From assembly GCF_040712315.1 (NCBI RefSeq), contig NC_134015.1, positions 55,343,464-55,407,463 on the forward strand: a stretch of DNA of 64,000 nucleotides, read 5' to 3'. This stretch comes from Castanea sativa. Its lineage: Eukaryota > Streptophyta > Magnoliopsida > Fagales > Fagaceae. Within the stretch, counting starts at the first letter, position 1; each line of letters opens with the position of its first letter. Shown here in pieces: positions 1 through 11,603 of this stretch. The notes below the pieces were generated by a model. It was not told the origin of the DNA. It saw only the letters and a program-made list of their open reading frames with translations, and searched no databases. The translations under genes and the position numbers were made by a program.

Positions 1-3000
1 TGGGTTTGACACCTGAAGTAGATATGAATGATGATCATCAACAAGAAGATTCTACTGCTGGTCCAGAAGTCAATTCAGTTAGCACCACCAGTCCTGATTG
101 TGATCAAAGGGAGGAGGTGAACAAGAATGACTACAAAGAAGATCCTCTAAAAATTCTTGAGCACGTGAAGATTAACAATACGCTTGAATCTCCAATTTCA
201 ACCATAAAAGGCGTTTTCAAGAATTCCAAAGAAGAGGACTTGAGTTTTAATAAAGAGGAGCTGAGAAAAGTTGAAGAACGACTAAGACATGTGTTTGTTG
301 AATTTTACCACAAGCTCAGTCTACTAAAGCACTACAGGTGATAAACTGTAAATGGGTGTCTGCAATCTGCATAAGACAAGGTCTTGCTTTTTATGTCATT
401 TAACTATTTTGTGCTTATTCATTTTTGCAAATGGATGGACCAGCTTTATGAATCTTGCAGCATTTTCCAAGATCATGAAAAAGTATGAAAAGGTCAGATG
501 CACACTGAACAAGTATATTGTTCTTTAGATTCCTGAGTTGCACACTCTTATATAAGTTAGTCAAATAAAAATTATAGAAAATTCATTTTGATATAATAGT
601 ATTCTAATGAGAAATGTTTAACTTATGTAGATCACATCAAGGAGAGCTGCCAGATTATACATGAGAATAGTGGATGACTCTTACCTTGGCAATTCTGATG
701 AGGTTTCTTTTATCTATTTTATGTTCAATCATAATATTGGTGAATCATACATAGGATTATATATATGCTTGTATAATGTATTATAAAGTGCTAAGCCACA
801 GATATTCCAAAATTCGTTGAAATGACAATATCAAAAACACATTTGACAATCCAAGCCAGGCTTGGATAGTAATCATTCAATAAAATTCATCAGAGTCTAG
901 TATAATAAACAAAATTTCTAAGAGAACTTTTCAAATCTGAGATGGTTGGGTTTGAAAAGCACATAAAATTCCTTGATTACATAGCTAGGGATAGTCTCTT
1001 TATATTTGCTCCCTGTCTGCATTAATGGTTTCTTAGATTTAAGTTTTTTGCCTATTCTTAATTATTAGATATTAAAAAAATAATGAACTTACCTATAAAT
1101 ACATTGAATTAATGAATGCAGAGGTTCCCCTGATTTTGTTCTTGCAATCAATCTCAACATTGGTTAAACATAGATTGGTTCCGGGTGGGGGCAAAATATG
1201 AACACAACCAACATGAAACTTTTGTATTCTTCAAAAGACCGTTTATAATGGAATGCTTTAGAGAAACAAATTGCTTCATGTTGGTTTACCATCGGTTGAA
1301 TATCTTGCACAAATACTGTTTATCTAGCTGCATCCGCATTCAAAAGTTCGAATACTTAATTACTTTGACTCAGTATATGACCATATTGAAGGTGCCAAAT
1401 TTGTTAACTAGTGTCTTGGTGTGATACCATAGACAGTCAAATCATATTCTTTTAACCATATTTTACTGTAAACTAGTTGGATCACTTTGTTAATTGTAGG
1501 TTACTGGTCTCCTGGAGAGGGTGGAGACTACATTCATCAAGAACTTTTCAAAATCAAATCGTAGAGAAGGTATGAAGTTATTGAGACCAAAAGCAAAAAG
1601 AGAAAAGCATAGGGTGACATTTTTTTCAGGTACATGATTAATTCTCTTTATTAATTTCTTCCACTAATCAATTATCAGAACTAATTCAACCTAAATTGCT
1701 TCAATTCTTTATACCATGGCTTTCACATTTTGTTATTTACAATGCTTTTGTGTGGATAACTTGTAGCTGTGGTTCTGATGCCTGCATTAATCAACCCCTA
1801 TTTTGTCTTGATAATTGTAGGTTTCTTTTTGGGTTGTTCAATTGCTCTTTTGGTTGCCATTGTTTTAAGAATAGAAGCTCATAATCTTATGGATAAGGAG
1901 GAGGGCACCCAGTATATGGAAAACATTTTCCCACTATACACGTAATTAAGGACCTTCCTGAAACTTCTATTTACTTATCCATGAGTTTGCACTTATAAAG
2001 CACTCTTCCAACTTTTTGGTTTAGCCTGTATTTTCTCTTTGACACAAGTTTATTTCATTGCAGTTTATTTGCATATATTGTGCTACATATGCTCATGTAT
2101 GCAGCCAACATATACTTCTGGAGACGTTATCGGGTCAACTATCCATTTATATTTGGTTTCAAGCGAGGAACTGAGTTGGGCTATCAAGAAGTTTTTCTCC
2201 TCAGCACTGGTCTTGCAGTACTTGCATCAGCCGGTTTCCTAGCAAACTTGCAGCTGGACACGGACTCAAGTACTCGAGACTACAAGACAATCACTGAACT
2301 GGTTCCTTTGGTGTTAATTATTGTAAGATTTTTAAAGAAGAAAATTTTTCCCATCTAGAGTGCTTTAAACTTGAGTGTCATTTAATTGCTGATATTGCTT
2401 ATTTTCTTTTCTCACTGAAGTTTAGCATTTTGCCATGCATAAATTTTAAGCATCCAATATTAACTACAATCTTTCTGTGTGCAGTTTGTGCTTCTCATCA
2501 CCTTCTGCCCTCTTAACATTCTATACCGTTCAAGTCGTTTCTTCTTCATTAAATGTATTTTCCGCTGTATCTGTGCTCCTCTCTACCCGGTAATGGAATG
2601 TCAATAACTAGATAACATTGTTAAGATGAAATAGATACCATTTTTTATCGTCTTTCTTTGCAGGTTACTCTACCAGATTTTTTCTTGGCAGACCAGCTTA
2701 CAAGCCAGGTTTGATATTCTCATTCATTTTAATGGCTGCAATAACTAAATGATCTATGACTTTATATTATTGTTATGCTGTTTGCTGCTGTTTGACCACA
2801 GGTCCCGGCCTTTCGGAGTTTTGAGTTATACATTTGCTACTATAGTTTGGGAGAATACTCAAGGAGGCAAAGCAAGTGTCTTAGTCATGGTGTCTACAAT
2901 ACATTCTATTTCATTGTTGCTGTAATACCGTATTGGCTGCGGTTCCTACAGGTATAAATAAACCTGTTATTTTCTGTGTGTTTTGACTTTTAAGTATACT

Positions 3001-4698
3001 AATTATGATGCATGGTGGAATTGTATATGAGATGGAAGCCCATAATTCTAAGCTTAACTAAGGTCCACAGTGTTCCTTTCAATGCTATTCATCCCTGGCA
3101 TACTTGGGTGATTCTCTGACTAGATCAGATGAGAATTTCTGAATACAGAAATGCCATGAATCGACACAGCATGCTCATGTCTCTGGTCAGCTAGCACCAC
3201 TAAAACTACCTTTGTGTCATGCGTTTCAAAAATGAGTTTTTGCTAGTCCTTAACAGTGGCTGGCTTGCTGTTTGGCTAACACTACACTTGACCTTTGGTT
3301 CATCCACATATATCATGCATTTATTTGTACCATCTGACCGTCCAGATTTATACTAAAAATGTGTTGCTATTATAATTGCATCTATCATGTTTCCATTTAA
3401 GCATGCATCATTTCAATTCAGTGATTCACACAAACAGAGATCATGGAGAACATAAAGAGGATTTTGCTCCCCTTGTTAGGAATGAGCTTGCAAAATATGA
3501 TCCATTCAGACACTGCATTTGCTCTACATCTAATTTCCTACTCTGGTCATGCATCCATCTCCATTGCAGGACTAAATATTCATCCTTCTTTTAACAAAAG
3601 TAAAACAAATCTTTTAGTAAACATTTAAGCATTCAAAAAAAAAAAAAGTTAAGCATACTGATGGACAGTATTTGTTAATTTGTAGTGCATTCGTCGGTTG
3701 TGTGAAGACAAAGATGCAATGCACGTGTACAATGGTTTGAAGTACTTCTCGACCATTGTTGCAGTTATTATTAGGACAGCTTTTGAACTAAAGAAGGGAA
3801 TGACCTGGATGGTGTTAGCTTTAGTCAGCTCCTCTGTTGCAGCACTAATAAATACATATTGGGATATTGTCATAGACTGGGGGCTTCTGCAAAGGCAATC
3901 AAAGAACAAATATTTGAGAGATAAACTTGTAGTTTCACACAAGAGTGTCTACTTTGCAGCTATGGTATTGTTCAGGGACTGGCTTTGAGAGACATGAAAA
4001 TTATTTCTCCTCTTAATCCAATTTGTTTGGGGGCTTTCATTGCAGGTGTTGAATATAGTATTGCGATTTGCCTGGATGCAATTGGTGTTAGAATTCAGAT
4101 TGCATTCCCTTCATAAGATGACCATAATAACCATCTTTTCCTGCCTAGAGATTATTCGTCGTGGCATTTGGAGCTTCTTCAGGTACTGTACCTTTTTCTT
4201 AAATCAGGATGCATGCTTGTTGGGTATGCTTTTGTTCTACAGTTCTACTTAAATCCTGCCAATTCTTGCTGCGCCAGGCACAAAACACAAATAAGAATTG
4301 TGATCATTAAGGCAAAGAGATTGAATAAACCACTATTTTGCCAGTATATTTTAGCTCAAATTGCATCTCCTCTCCCTGTAAGAATAGGATGGAGAGTGAG
4401 TTGTGGTTTCAAAACCTATTAAGCAAATGTCTACTCTATCAGTCTGTCAAGATTTTGTGCAACATATGATGACTGCACATTTATTAGACCTCTAGCCACA
4501 TGTTACAGCAGAAATTAATATTAGTGTGTGCTTGAACCTTGAGTTGTTTATTCAATCAGGTTGGAAAACGAGCACTTAAACAATGTGGGCAAGTACCGCG
4601 CATTCAAGTCAGTCCCACTTCCTTTCAGTTACTATGAGACTGACAATGATGATGTTGATGATGATGATGACGACGATGATGATGACAAGATTGATTAG
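1..4698 (+). CDS. PHO1-like: PHO1-family SPX-EXS phosphate exporter, copy 1 (5' end outside window)
   Basis: PHO1 proteins are endomembrane/plasma-membrane proteins that export phosphate, for example to the xylem, with an N-terminal SPX domain sensing inositol pyrophosphates and a C-terminal EXS domain. Exons read from splice sites and frame: 1-337 (partial exon 2), 444-492, 631-702, 1500-1629, 1821-1941, 2064-2322, 2485-2589, 2664-2708, 2802-2951, 3686-3964, 4046-4182, 4560-4698. Visible: end of SPX ([13 protein letters not shown], then [11 protein letters not shown] with its lysine cluster), first membrane span [15 protein letters not shown], the [19 protein letters not shown] loop, the EXS segment with [11 protein letters not shown], and the ending [17 protein letters not shown]. 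It differs from copies A-C in strand and in a long Asp-rich tail before the stop at 4696-4698. All boundaries are GT/AG and the frame stays open. The first exon, with the SPX start, lies before base 1. Family assignment is certain; subclade and transport activity are inferred. Confidence 0.92.
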
Positions 4699-5117
4699 CA
4701 ACAACACAAATAAACATTCAATTGTGCACCAAGGCTATGATACAAATGCCTTGCTTTGAGGATGATCTTTAGTCTTGATAAGCTTCATAAAGTCTTCGAT
4801 ATCTAGATACGTACACAGCAAAACTTCCACCTTCCTGATGGGCAAAAATTCCATCATATATCCTGGTCAACTTGGAGGAGGAACAAGCCATAAAAGCCAG
4901 TATGATCTGTAGTTCTTAGCCAATCTGAATGCTGGACTAGCTCATGTTAAGTCTCTTCATTCTTTGTTGACCTTGAAAAGATAATTAAAAAAAAATTCAT
5001 ATACATACTCTTATGGTTAAGAAAATGCTTCAAAGTTGTTATGATTCATCACAAGGCCTGTAGCACAAGTTCTATTCAATAATGTATAAAATTCCATTCC
5101 ATTGTCATGGTGGATGC
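4699..5117. other. 3' flank of PHO1 copy 1
   Basis: AT-rich non-coding sequence holding the presumed 3' UTR of copy 1. No second reading frame, RNA gene or repeat boundary was recognised. Confidence 0.5.
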
Positions 5118-5330
5118 CTTTCTTTCTTTTTTTTGGTTGAATAAATACTATTATTTCAAAAAACTGAGAATACAAAGGCCCAAACTCAACTAATAAGGGC
5201 ATAGAAGATGGAAATGGGCCCTGATCTATACAAAAGAAAGCCCATTGAACTAAATTGTGGGCGACAACATTCTGCTCTTTTCTTGCAAAACTAACTTCCT
5301 AGCTGTTCAAAGAGTTAAAAGGTGCAAAAC
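5118..5330 (-). pseudogene. LINE-like RNase H C-terminal relic
   Basis: Read on the - strand, this stretch gives SFARKEQNVVAHNLVQWAF followed by an open frame of about 40 residues. It resembles the RNase H-like tail seen at the end of plant LINE ORF2 and related domains (pattern F-x-x-R-E-x-N-x-V-A-H-x-L-A). Upstream the frame is broken by a stop, and downstream on that strand it runs into an A-rich tail (T-run at about 5120-5134 on +). This fits a 5'-truncated, dead non-LTR copy. No reverse transcriptase motifs are present. The call rests on one motif, so alternatives such as a host RNase H-like fragment remain open. Confidence 0.5.
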
Positions 5331-5480
5331 CACTTCTTCAACAATAGAAACACATACAAATTGTATTAGGTGTTGATAAATTTGAAGCACTCTGAAATCC
5401 AAATTGGATACACAATAAAACTGTTATAGATTAAATTAATTAGTAAAACCTACCACTAGCTGCAAACCATCATTTGCTTT

Positions 5481-7757
5481 TGCTTAATAGGCTCAAATTG
5501 TCACACACATACTCAAGCACATAACAGATATATACATGAGAGAGAGGGCCAATCCAAAGGTTATGTCGTAGATTATGCTCTTGCATTTGATCATATGGAT
5601 ATAATACCTAAGCTCAATAGAGAAGATCTTCATTATTAAGTATTGGGACTAATAACAAGAGTTTTGTAACTCAATGGCATAGCCTAGTTTCTCTTATGAG
5701 AAAAATTAAGATTTGAATCCCCCTTCCCTTCCCTCACTTTTTGCAACATTAATTTTTTCCCCTTTCAAAGTACTAGACTAATTTTTAATTCATGTCACGC
5801 AACTAAAACATATTATTATAAAAGGACTTGGCTTGCGTCCAGTGCTCCAATGCACTGAACCCATCAAGATGATGACACATGAATTAGTCTGTATACCAAA
5901 GCATTGTACCCACATGTACAATTTAGATCCATTGCACTAAAACAAATAAACAGTCTCTTAAGCATCACATCAAAATTTTGGATACATTTATTTATAGAGC
6001 ACCAAGGTCATGCATGACTCATGAGGCAAATTCCTTGCCATTTCTTTGAGGATGATTTCATGAGGTCTACGCGTCTAGCAGGCCTTACGTGATGGGAAAT
6101 GGAATTGGGCTGGAATTCGACGGCCCATGTTTGTTGGCCCCAAAATTGAACGGCTAGGAACAAACCACGTGTAATGACCTACGCCTCAAGAAAAAACAGT
6201 CTTGCGTGACCCTCTGAACAAACCACGTTTTAAATGGATCTCTCAAATAAATTTCTACTGGTTGAATTTATTTATTTCTGTAGGACTCTTTTATTTTAAT
6301 CAGAAAACATATCTACTCTGTCCATACAATTTTAGTCTTTTATTTTCTCTCAAGTTAAAAATTTTTAATCAAAATTTTTTTTTTCAAAAAAAAAAGTTAA
6401 AATTTTTTAATTCTCTTAAAAACTAAGGGAATTGCACTTTTTATTATTAACCATGATACAAATAGCAATTTCCTTTTAAAACTACAATTCTAAATAATAT
6501 TCCTCATCATCTATTAGTAATAAACTTTATTTCTATCCCTAAGATTTTTGTTATAGAATATTTAATTTTTATCAAATATACCTTTTAAAAAAATTGATTG
6601 AACGTAGCTTTAGTGGTGAACTGGTGATGAATTTTTTTTGATACAACATTTTTTTAGAGAATTTTTCAACTTATGAATTTTTGTTGTTGTTGCTTAATAG
6701 GCTCAAATTCTCACACACATACTCAAGTACATAACAGATATATACATGAGAGAGGGCAAATCCAATGGATATGTCGTAGATTATGCTCTAACATTTGATC
6801 ATATTTGGAACCAAGCTCAATAGAGAAGATCTTCACTATCAAGTATTGGACTAAGGACAAAAATCTTGTAATTCAATGACATAGCCTAATCTATATTATG
6901 ATAAAAACTAGGGTTTGAATCCCCCTTTCCCAACTTTTGTAACAATTTTCCCCCTTTTAGAGTACTCGACTAAGTGTAATCAAAATTTAAATCTTTTTAA
7001 CAAATTTTTAATTCATATCACGCAACTAAAGAGATATTGTTATAAAAGATTTGACTTGTATCCAATGTTCCAGTGCACTGGACCCATCAAGATGATGACA
7101 CATAAATAAATCAGAATGATGACACATAAATGAGCTACTGCATTAAAACACTAAACCCAAGGTGTGCCTTGCTACAAATAAGCATCACATCAAATTTTGG
7201 ATACATACATGTATATAAAGCACCAAACCAAGCTCATGACTCAATAGGCAAATTCCATGCCATTGCTTTTGAGGATGATTTCATGAGGGTCAGCAGGCCT
7301 TACGTGAGGGGAAGTGGAATTTGGGCTGGAATTTGACGGCCCAAATTTTATGGCCCCAAATTTAACGGCTAGGATCAAACCACGTGTCATGACTTACTCC
7401 TCAAGAAAAAACAGCCTTGTTTGACGCTCTGAACAAACCACGTTTTAAATGGCTCTCTCAAATATATTTCTACTAGTTGTCCATTTAATTTATTTCAGTA
7501 GGACTTTAATATATATATCAGAAAACATATCTACTTTGTCAATACAATTTTAGCCTAAATTTTCTCTCAAGTTAAAATTTTTTAGTTCTCTTAAAAATTG
7601 AGCGAATTGCACTTTTTTTTTTTTTATTAACCATCATCTATTAGTAATAAGCATTATTTCTATCACTAAGATTTTCATTAATTTTTATCAGATATATCTT
7701 TTTTTTAAAAAGATTGAACGTAGCTTTGGTGGTGACCTGGTGGCTGGTGATGAAAAC
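5481..7757. repeat. Two tandem copies of a ~1.2-kb non-coding unit
   Basis: Copy one starts at 5481 and copy two at 6691, both opening with TGCTTAATAGGCTCAAATT. They stay alignable through shared landmarks: the ACAGATATATACATGAGAG stretch (5525 and about 6735), GATGATTTCATGAGG (about 6050 and 7275), GGCCTTACGTGA (about 6082 and 7290), AACAAACCACGTTTTAAATGG (split across 6218 and 7432) and GAACGTAGCTTT (about 6600 and 7717). The copies differ by many substitutions and small indels, so the duplication is old. No coding capacity is conserved between them. The array lies immediately upstream of the GCK gene, so the second copy could contribute to its distal promoter. Confidence 0.75.
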
Positions 7758-8394
7758 TTTTTTTTTTTTTTGGTCCAACTCAAACCTAAAATAGTAAGAA
7801 TTTGGAATTTTCTAAAAAGGGTTTACAGTGGATTTGGGTTCACACTTTTAAATTTGCTAAGGTTTAAAATTAAAAAAGGGTTTGGGTTTTTGTAGTAGGC
7901 AGCTGAATGACCTAATTATCAATTTAAATTACTAAAATATCATTTTCATTTATTATTTATAAAAAAATAATTTATATAATAAAAAAAATACTAAAAATAT
8001 ATCAAATAAAAAACTTCACGTACAAAACTCTTAACACTTATTAACGGTTAAATACCAGTAATATTTTAGTTTTAGATGTTCATTGGTAGTCAAACTCCAT
8101 ACTTAATCCAACTTATTTGATCCAATTCAAAATAAGATAAATATACACTTTTTACTGAAAACTTTGTGTTTATGTGGAAAAAAAAAAAATAGGAGTTCAA
8201 TTTTTTTTTTAATTTATATATATATATGTATATAGTTTTCTTTTCAAAATCAAGCTCTTATTTCAGTTTCTATTTTTTAGTAAATCCTTTTATATATATG
8301 AGCTTTTGAAAAAATAGTAGTATATTAAAAATAAAAAAAAAGGCATATTTGGAAGTGGGGTTTTTAGGAGGTTTAAGCAAAAAAGCAAGAAGCC
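7758..8394 (+). promoter_or_regulatory. AT-rich upstream region of the GCK gene
   Basis: Very AT-rich sequence with several poly-A/T runs and a TATATATATATG stretch near 8218. No gene is seen. It must hold the proximal promoter and 5' UTR of the gene starting at 8395. I could not single out one TATA box among many AT-rich candidates. Confidence 0.4.
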
Positions 8395-8961
8395 ATGGGA
8401 GGCGTTTCCTCATCAATCCCTAGCGAACAACAACAAACTCACACCAACGTTGACTCGTCTCCCAACTCACCGATTCCCTCCGATTCTAACTCACCAAACC
8501 CTAAAATGTCCGATTCCGATTCCAAAACCCCCAAAACCCTAGACCAAGACCAAGACAAAGAGAAAGAGAAAGCAGTTCTGGAAGATTCAAATCAATCGGC
8601 GGCGAAGGATTCTGATAATGTCGAAAACAAAGGCGAAGAAGGAGTTGGAGATGAAGGAGACGAAGAAGAAGAAGAAGAAGAAGAAGAAGAGTGTGGATTT
8701 TGCGTGTTCATGAAAGGCGGTGGGTGCAAGGACAGCTTCGTAGCTTGGGAGAAGTGCATCGAAGAGGCGGAGAAGAGCAAGGAGGACATTGTGGACAAGT
8801 GCGCCGAGATCACCACCGCGTTGACCAGGTGTATGGAAGCTCACGCCGATTACTACGAGCCCATACTCCGAGCCGAGAAGAAGGCCAAGGAAGAAGTCCT
8901 CAAGGAATTGGAGGACGAGAAAGAGAAAGAGAAAGAGAAAGTAGAAATTGCTTCTAATTGA
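8395..8961 (+). CDS. GCK-domain protein with acidic, possibly N-myristoylated N-terminus
   Basis: Single-exon gene for 188 residues. Residues 1-90 are polar and low-complexity (Ser/Pro/Asp/Lys), followed by an unbroken Glu run (about 90-99) encoded by a (GAA)n tract. Residues 99-165 form a GCK domain, a plant/protist family of unknown biochemical function named after a Gly-Cys-Lys motif, here G110-C111-K112. Six cysteines (C100, C103, C111, C121, C136, C146) are spaced as in a disulphide- or metal-stabilised helical fold. The C-terminus is a charged Lys/Glu helix. The ATG in context AGCCATGG is the natural start, and the protein begins MGGVSS, with Gly2 and Ser6 as in plant N-myristoylation sites. 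That lipidation is inferred. No signal peptide or membrane span is visible. The neighbouring PHO1 genes give no functional clue. Confidence 0.88.
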   Translation: MGGVSSSIPSEQQQTHTNVDSSPNSPIPSDSNSPNPKMSDSDSKTPKTLDQDQDKEKEKAVLEDSNQSAAKDSDNVENKGEEGVGDEGDEEEEEEEEEECGFCVFMKGGGCKDSFVAWEKCIEEAEKSKEDIVDKCAEITTALTRCMEAHADYYEPILRAEKKAKEEVLKELEDEKEKEKEKVEIASN

Positions 8962-9368
8962 TCTAATTTGATGAGGTTAGTTTGCTTTTTGATTCTGTTT
9001 TAGAACTCAAAATTTAGCGGTTTTTTTTGGGCTGCTATTTTGTGCGGTATTAGCCGCGGTGATAAAAGTATAAAAAGACGTGATTTTTTGGAGTTTTTTG
9101 TTCGGGATATGGAGGCCTGGTTAGAGGCAATTAAGGAAAATCTTGATAAATGGGAAGTGTTTTTTTAGCCAGCTTTGATTATGTTCTTATGTTGGTATTT
9201 ACAAATGTATGATTTTTTGGGTGTTGGGTAATGGTCAAAAGAGAAAGAAGCCGCTTCTAATTGATAATTTGATGGGGTTATTTGCCTTTTTGATTCTGTT
9301 TTAGAATTCAAAAGACATGATTTGAGGCAATTAAGGAAGTCTTGATAAATGGAAGTGTTTTTAGTTAA
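8920..9368 (+). repeat. Partial direct duplication of the GCK gene 3' end
   Basis: The last codons and 3' flank of the GCK gene (about 8920-9165: GAGAAAG tract, CTTCTAATTGAT, TTTGATTCTGTTTTAGAA, GAGGCAATTAAGGAA, CTTGATAAATGG) recur at about 9237-9368 in the same order with internal deletions. The second copy has no start codon or GCK domain and is a non-coding remnant. Confidence 0.7.
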
Positions 9369-11476
9369 ACTTCTTTTTGTTGATTATGTTTCTCATTATG
9401 TTGGTATTTTCGAGTAGATAATGAAAAAGATGTTACTGCTGGGTTTTGTTGAGTAAGTACATTTTGGTGAATCAATTTCTGTTGGAGCAAAACTTAAGTA
9501 CAGTTCCTTAGATGAAACTTTTGTGTTGCATTGGGGAGCGGGATTCAAACCTTTTCCTTCTCGTAAAGGAGACCAGGCAACACTATTGAGGTACACACCT
9601 AAGGAATTGTAAAGGTTTTCCCTTTCCATGGCTTGTTGATAAATTTCCCTATTCTGTGCTTAGAAACGCTTCAAATGTTTCTTACTTACGCCCTTCTAAT
9701 GTTCGTTGGCATGTTGTTGTGCAATTGCTTGATTTACTGTTAGTTGTTTAGATGTTTAGTACTTTAACCATGCTCATACGGTGTCTAATTCTTTCCGTGA
9801 GTGCAGACTTATCCTACTTGTTAGTGGAGACTATTTAGTATTTTTGTGTGTTGGAACCTTTTTTGATCCTTACCTTTATGTGGGAGCTGTGTGTCCATTG
9901 TACCATTTCAGTTCAACAAGCTTGTTCACAACTGCTAAGTCAACATGTGTTAACAATGGGTGTAAGATCAATATCTTTGCTTGATGTGGACATTTATTTT
10001 GTATTTGTAACACACTTCACCTGTTTCTTGATGCTTTTATTGTGTCTATGCAGACATGTTTTTGTAGGCAAATTTGTTGAATATTATATTTTCACTTAGT
10101 AGAGATTAGTATTTTAACCATGCCCATATGGCTAATTCTTTCCATGTGAATCCTCACCCTGAACATATTCCTGGTATTTTACCATAGATTAGTGTCCCTT
10201 GCTTTTCTTCATTTTATTTATTTTCTTCAATTTGGTTATTTGACCTGTGTTAACAATGGGGTATAATCAATATTTTTCTCTAGTAATACTGTATTTTGTT
10301 TCATATAAATTTGCTATTGATTTTCAAAGTTCGATAAGTTGATGTTCTCATTTCCTGCCACTTCCTGCATCTTGTTTTACTGATGCTGTCCAGGGTGCTG
10401 TTCTAGATTCATCTAGATTACAATTGTAAGATAGATTTTTCAGTCTGTTCTGAATTTTCAGGTTTAATCAGTACATTTTTTTCAAAGATTCCCCCTTCTG
10501 ATATTCTTGTTTTTAGTTGGAAACTAAGCTTGCGTATTTGAATGCATGCTGTGAACAGCACAGACTGACAGATTGTGCTCATGAGGTTTTCTTATCAATG
10601 AAAAGTTGAAAATGAAATTATATAAAGGTTATTCTACTGGTCAAACTGCAAAGTTCTTAGATATTCAGGAAATTTTTATGTTTTCTTTGCATGGATCGTG
10701 ATCTCCAAATTAATGTTATCTGGTAAATTTGGATTGATTCTTTTGTTGATTGTGATGATGAGGAAGTGCTTGTTGCAATTGTCTAGTTATGCATTTTTAA
10801 CATGGTTTTTTCTTCAAAAATCTTGGCCATTGGGATTTTGGGATTTAAGAATGATCTGCCAAGCTCCTTTTCCTACCTGGGGTTGGGATCCTATTTGCGC
10901 GTATAAAGGCAGGAATTATTTTTTAGCATTCTACTATGCTTCCATATGGCTGTTTAATTTTATCGAATTTTGTGTTTGGTGAGGGGTTCTTTCATGTTTT
11001 ACATGTCCTGTTTCAAAGGTTTTGCAAATCAATAATCGTTGTGTAGATGGATGTTATGATTTGAAGAGACTGCAAGAAAATTCATAAAATTCCTTGATTT
11101 ATGGTGAGAGCAAAATCGACTTGGGGGTTCATGTGATGGAATAGTGGTAATGTGGTTTAAACCCCACCTATGAAAAAGAACAGTGCAATCAGACTTATTT
11201 GAAAGATCATGACTAAGTATTGCTTGACCAGAGATTAGTGCCTCATGTTTGATGTGTACAAATGTTGGCAAACTTTACCTTGGGGAGTTGATCCAACTGC
11301 TGTTTAAGATGAACCATGTGGGAAGGCTCTTTTTTATTTGGAGGGGATGGGAACAGTTCTCTTCAAATTATGTAGGACAGCCCATTTATCAATAGAGTGA
11401 GCTAGGACATTGTTTTCCACGTTAGTACAAGTAACATAGTAACATACCAACAATAGTGTGAATAGCAGTTTTCAGG

Positions 11477-11603
11477 CATCAGTGTGACCCCAAGCTCATG
11501 CTCGAGCTTGACAATATACTGCTTCACAAAGACTGTGAGGCCCTAGTGGAAGATCTTGGCATGGCGAAGCCCATGGACAATGGGAATTCACGTATTACAA
11601 CAT
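11477..11603 (+). pseudogene. SERK/BAK1-like receptor kinase relic (activation-segment fragment)
   Basis: One frame reads HQCDPK, then NILLHKDCEALVEDLGMAK, then PMDN and ITT. This aligns with subdomains VIb-VII of SERK/BAK1-type LRR receptor kinases, where the pattern is CDPK, HRD, NILL, DFG-LAK-LMD and THVTT. The residues around the catalytic HRD are deleted and DFG reads DLG, so it cannot be an active kinase. No other kinase segments were seen on either side, and a stop follows within about ten codons. It is probably a decayed retrocopy or a fragment carried in by a transposon. Confidence 0.6.
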
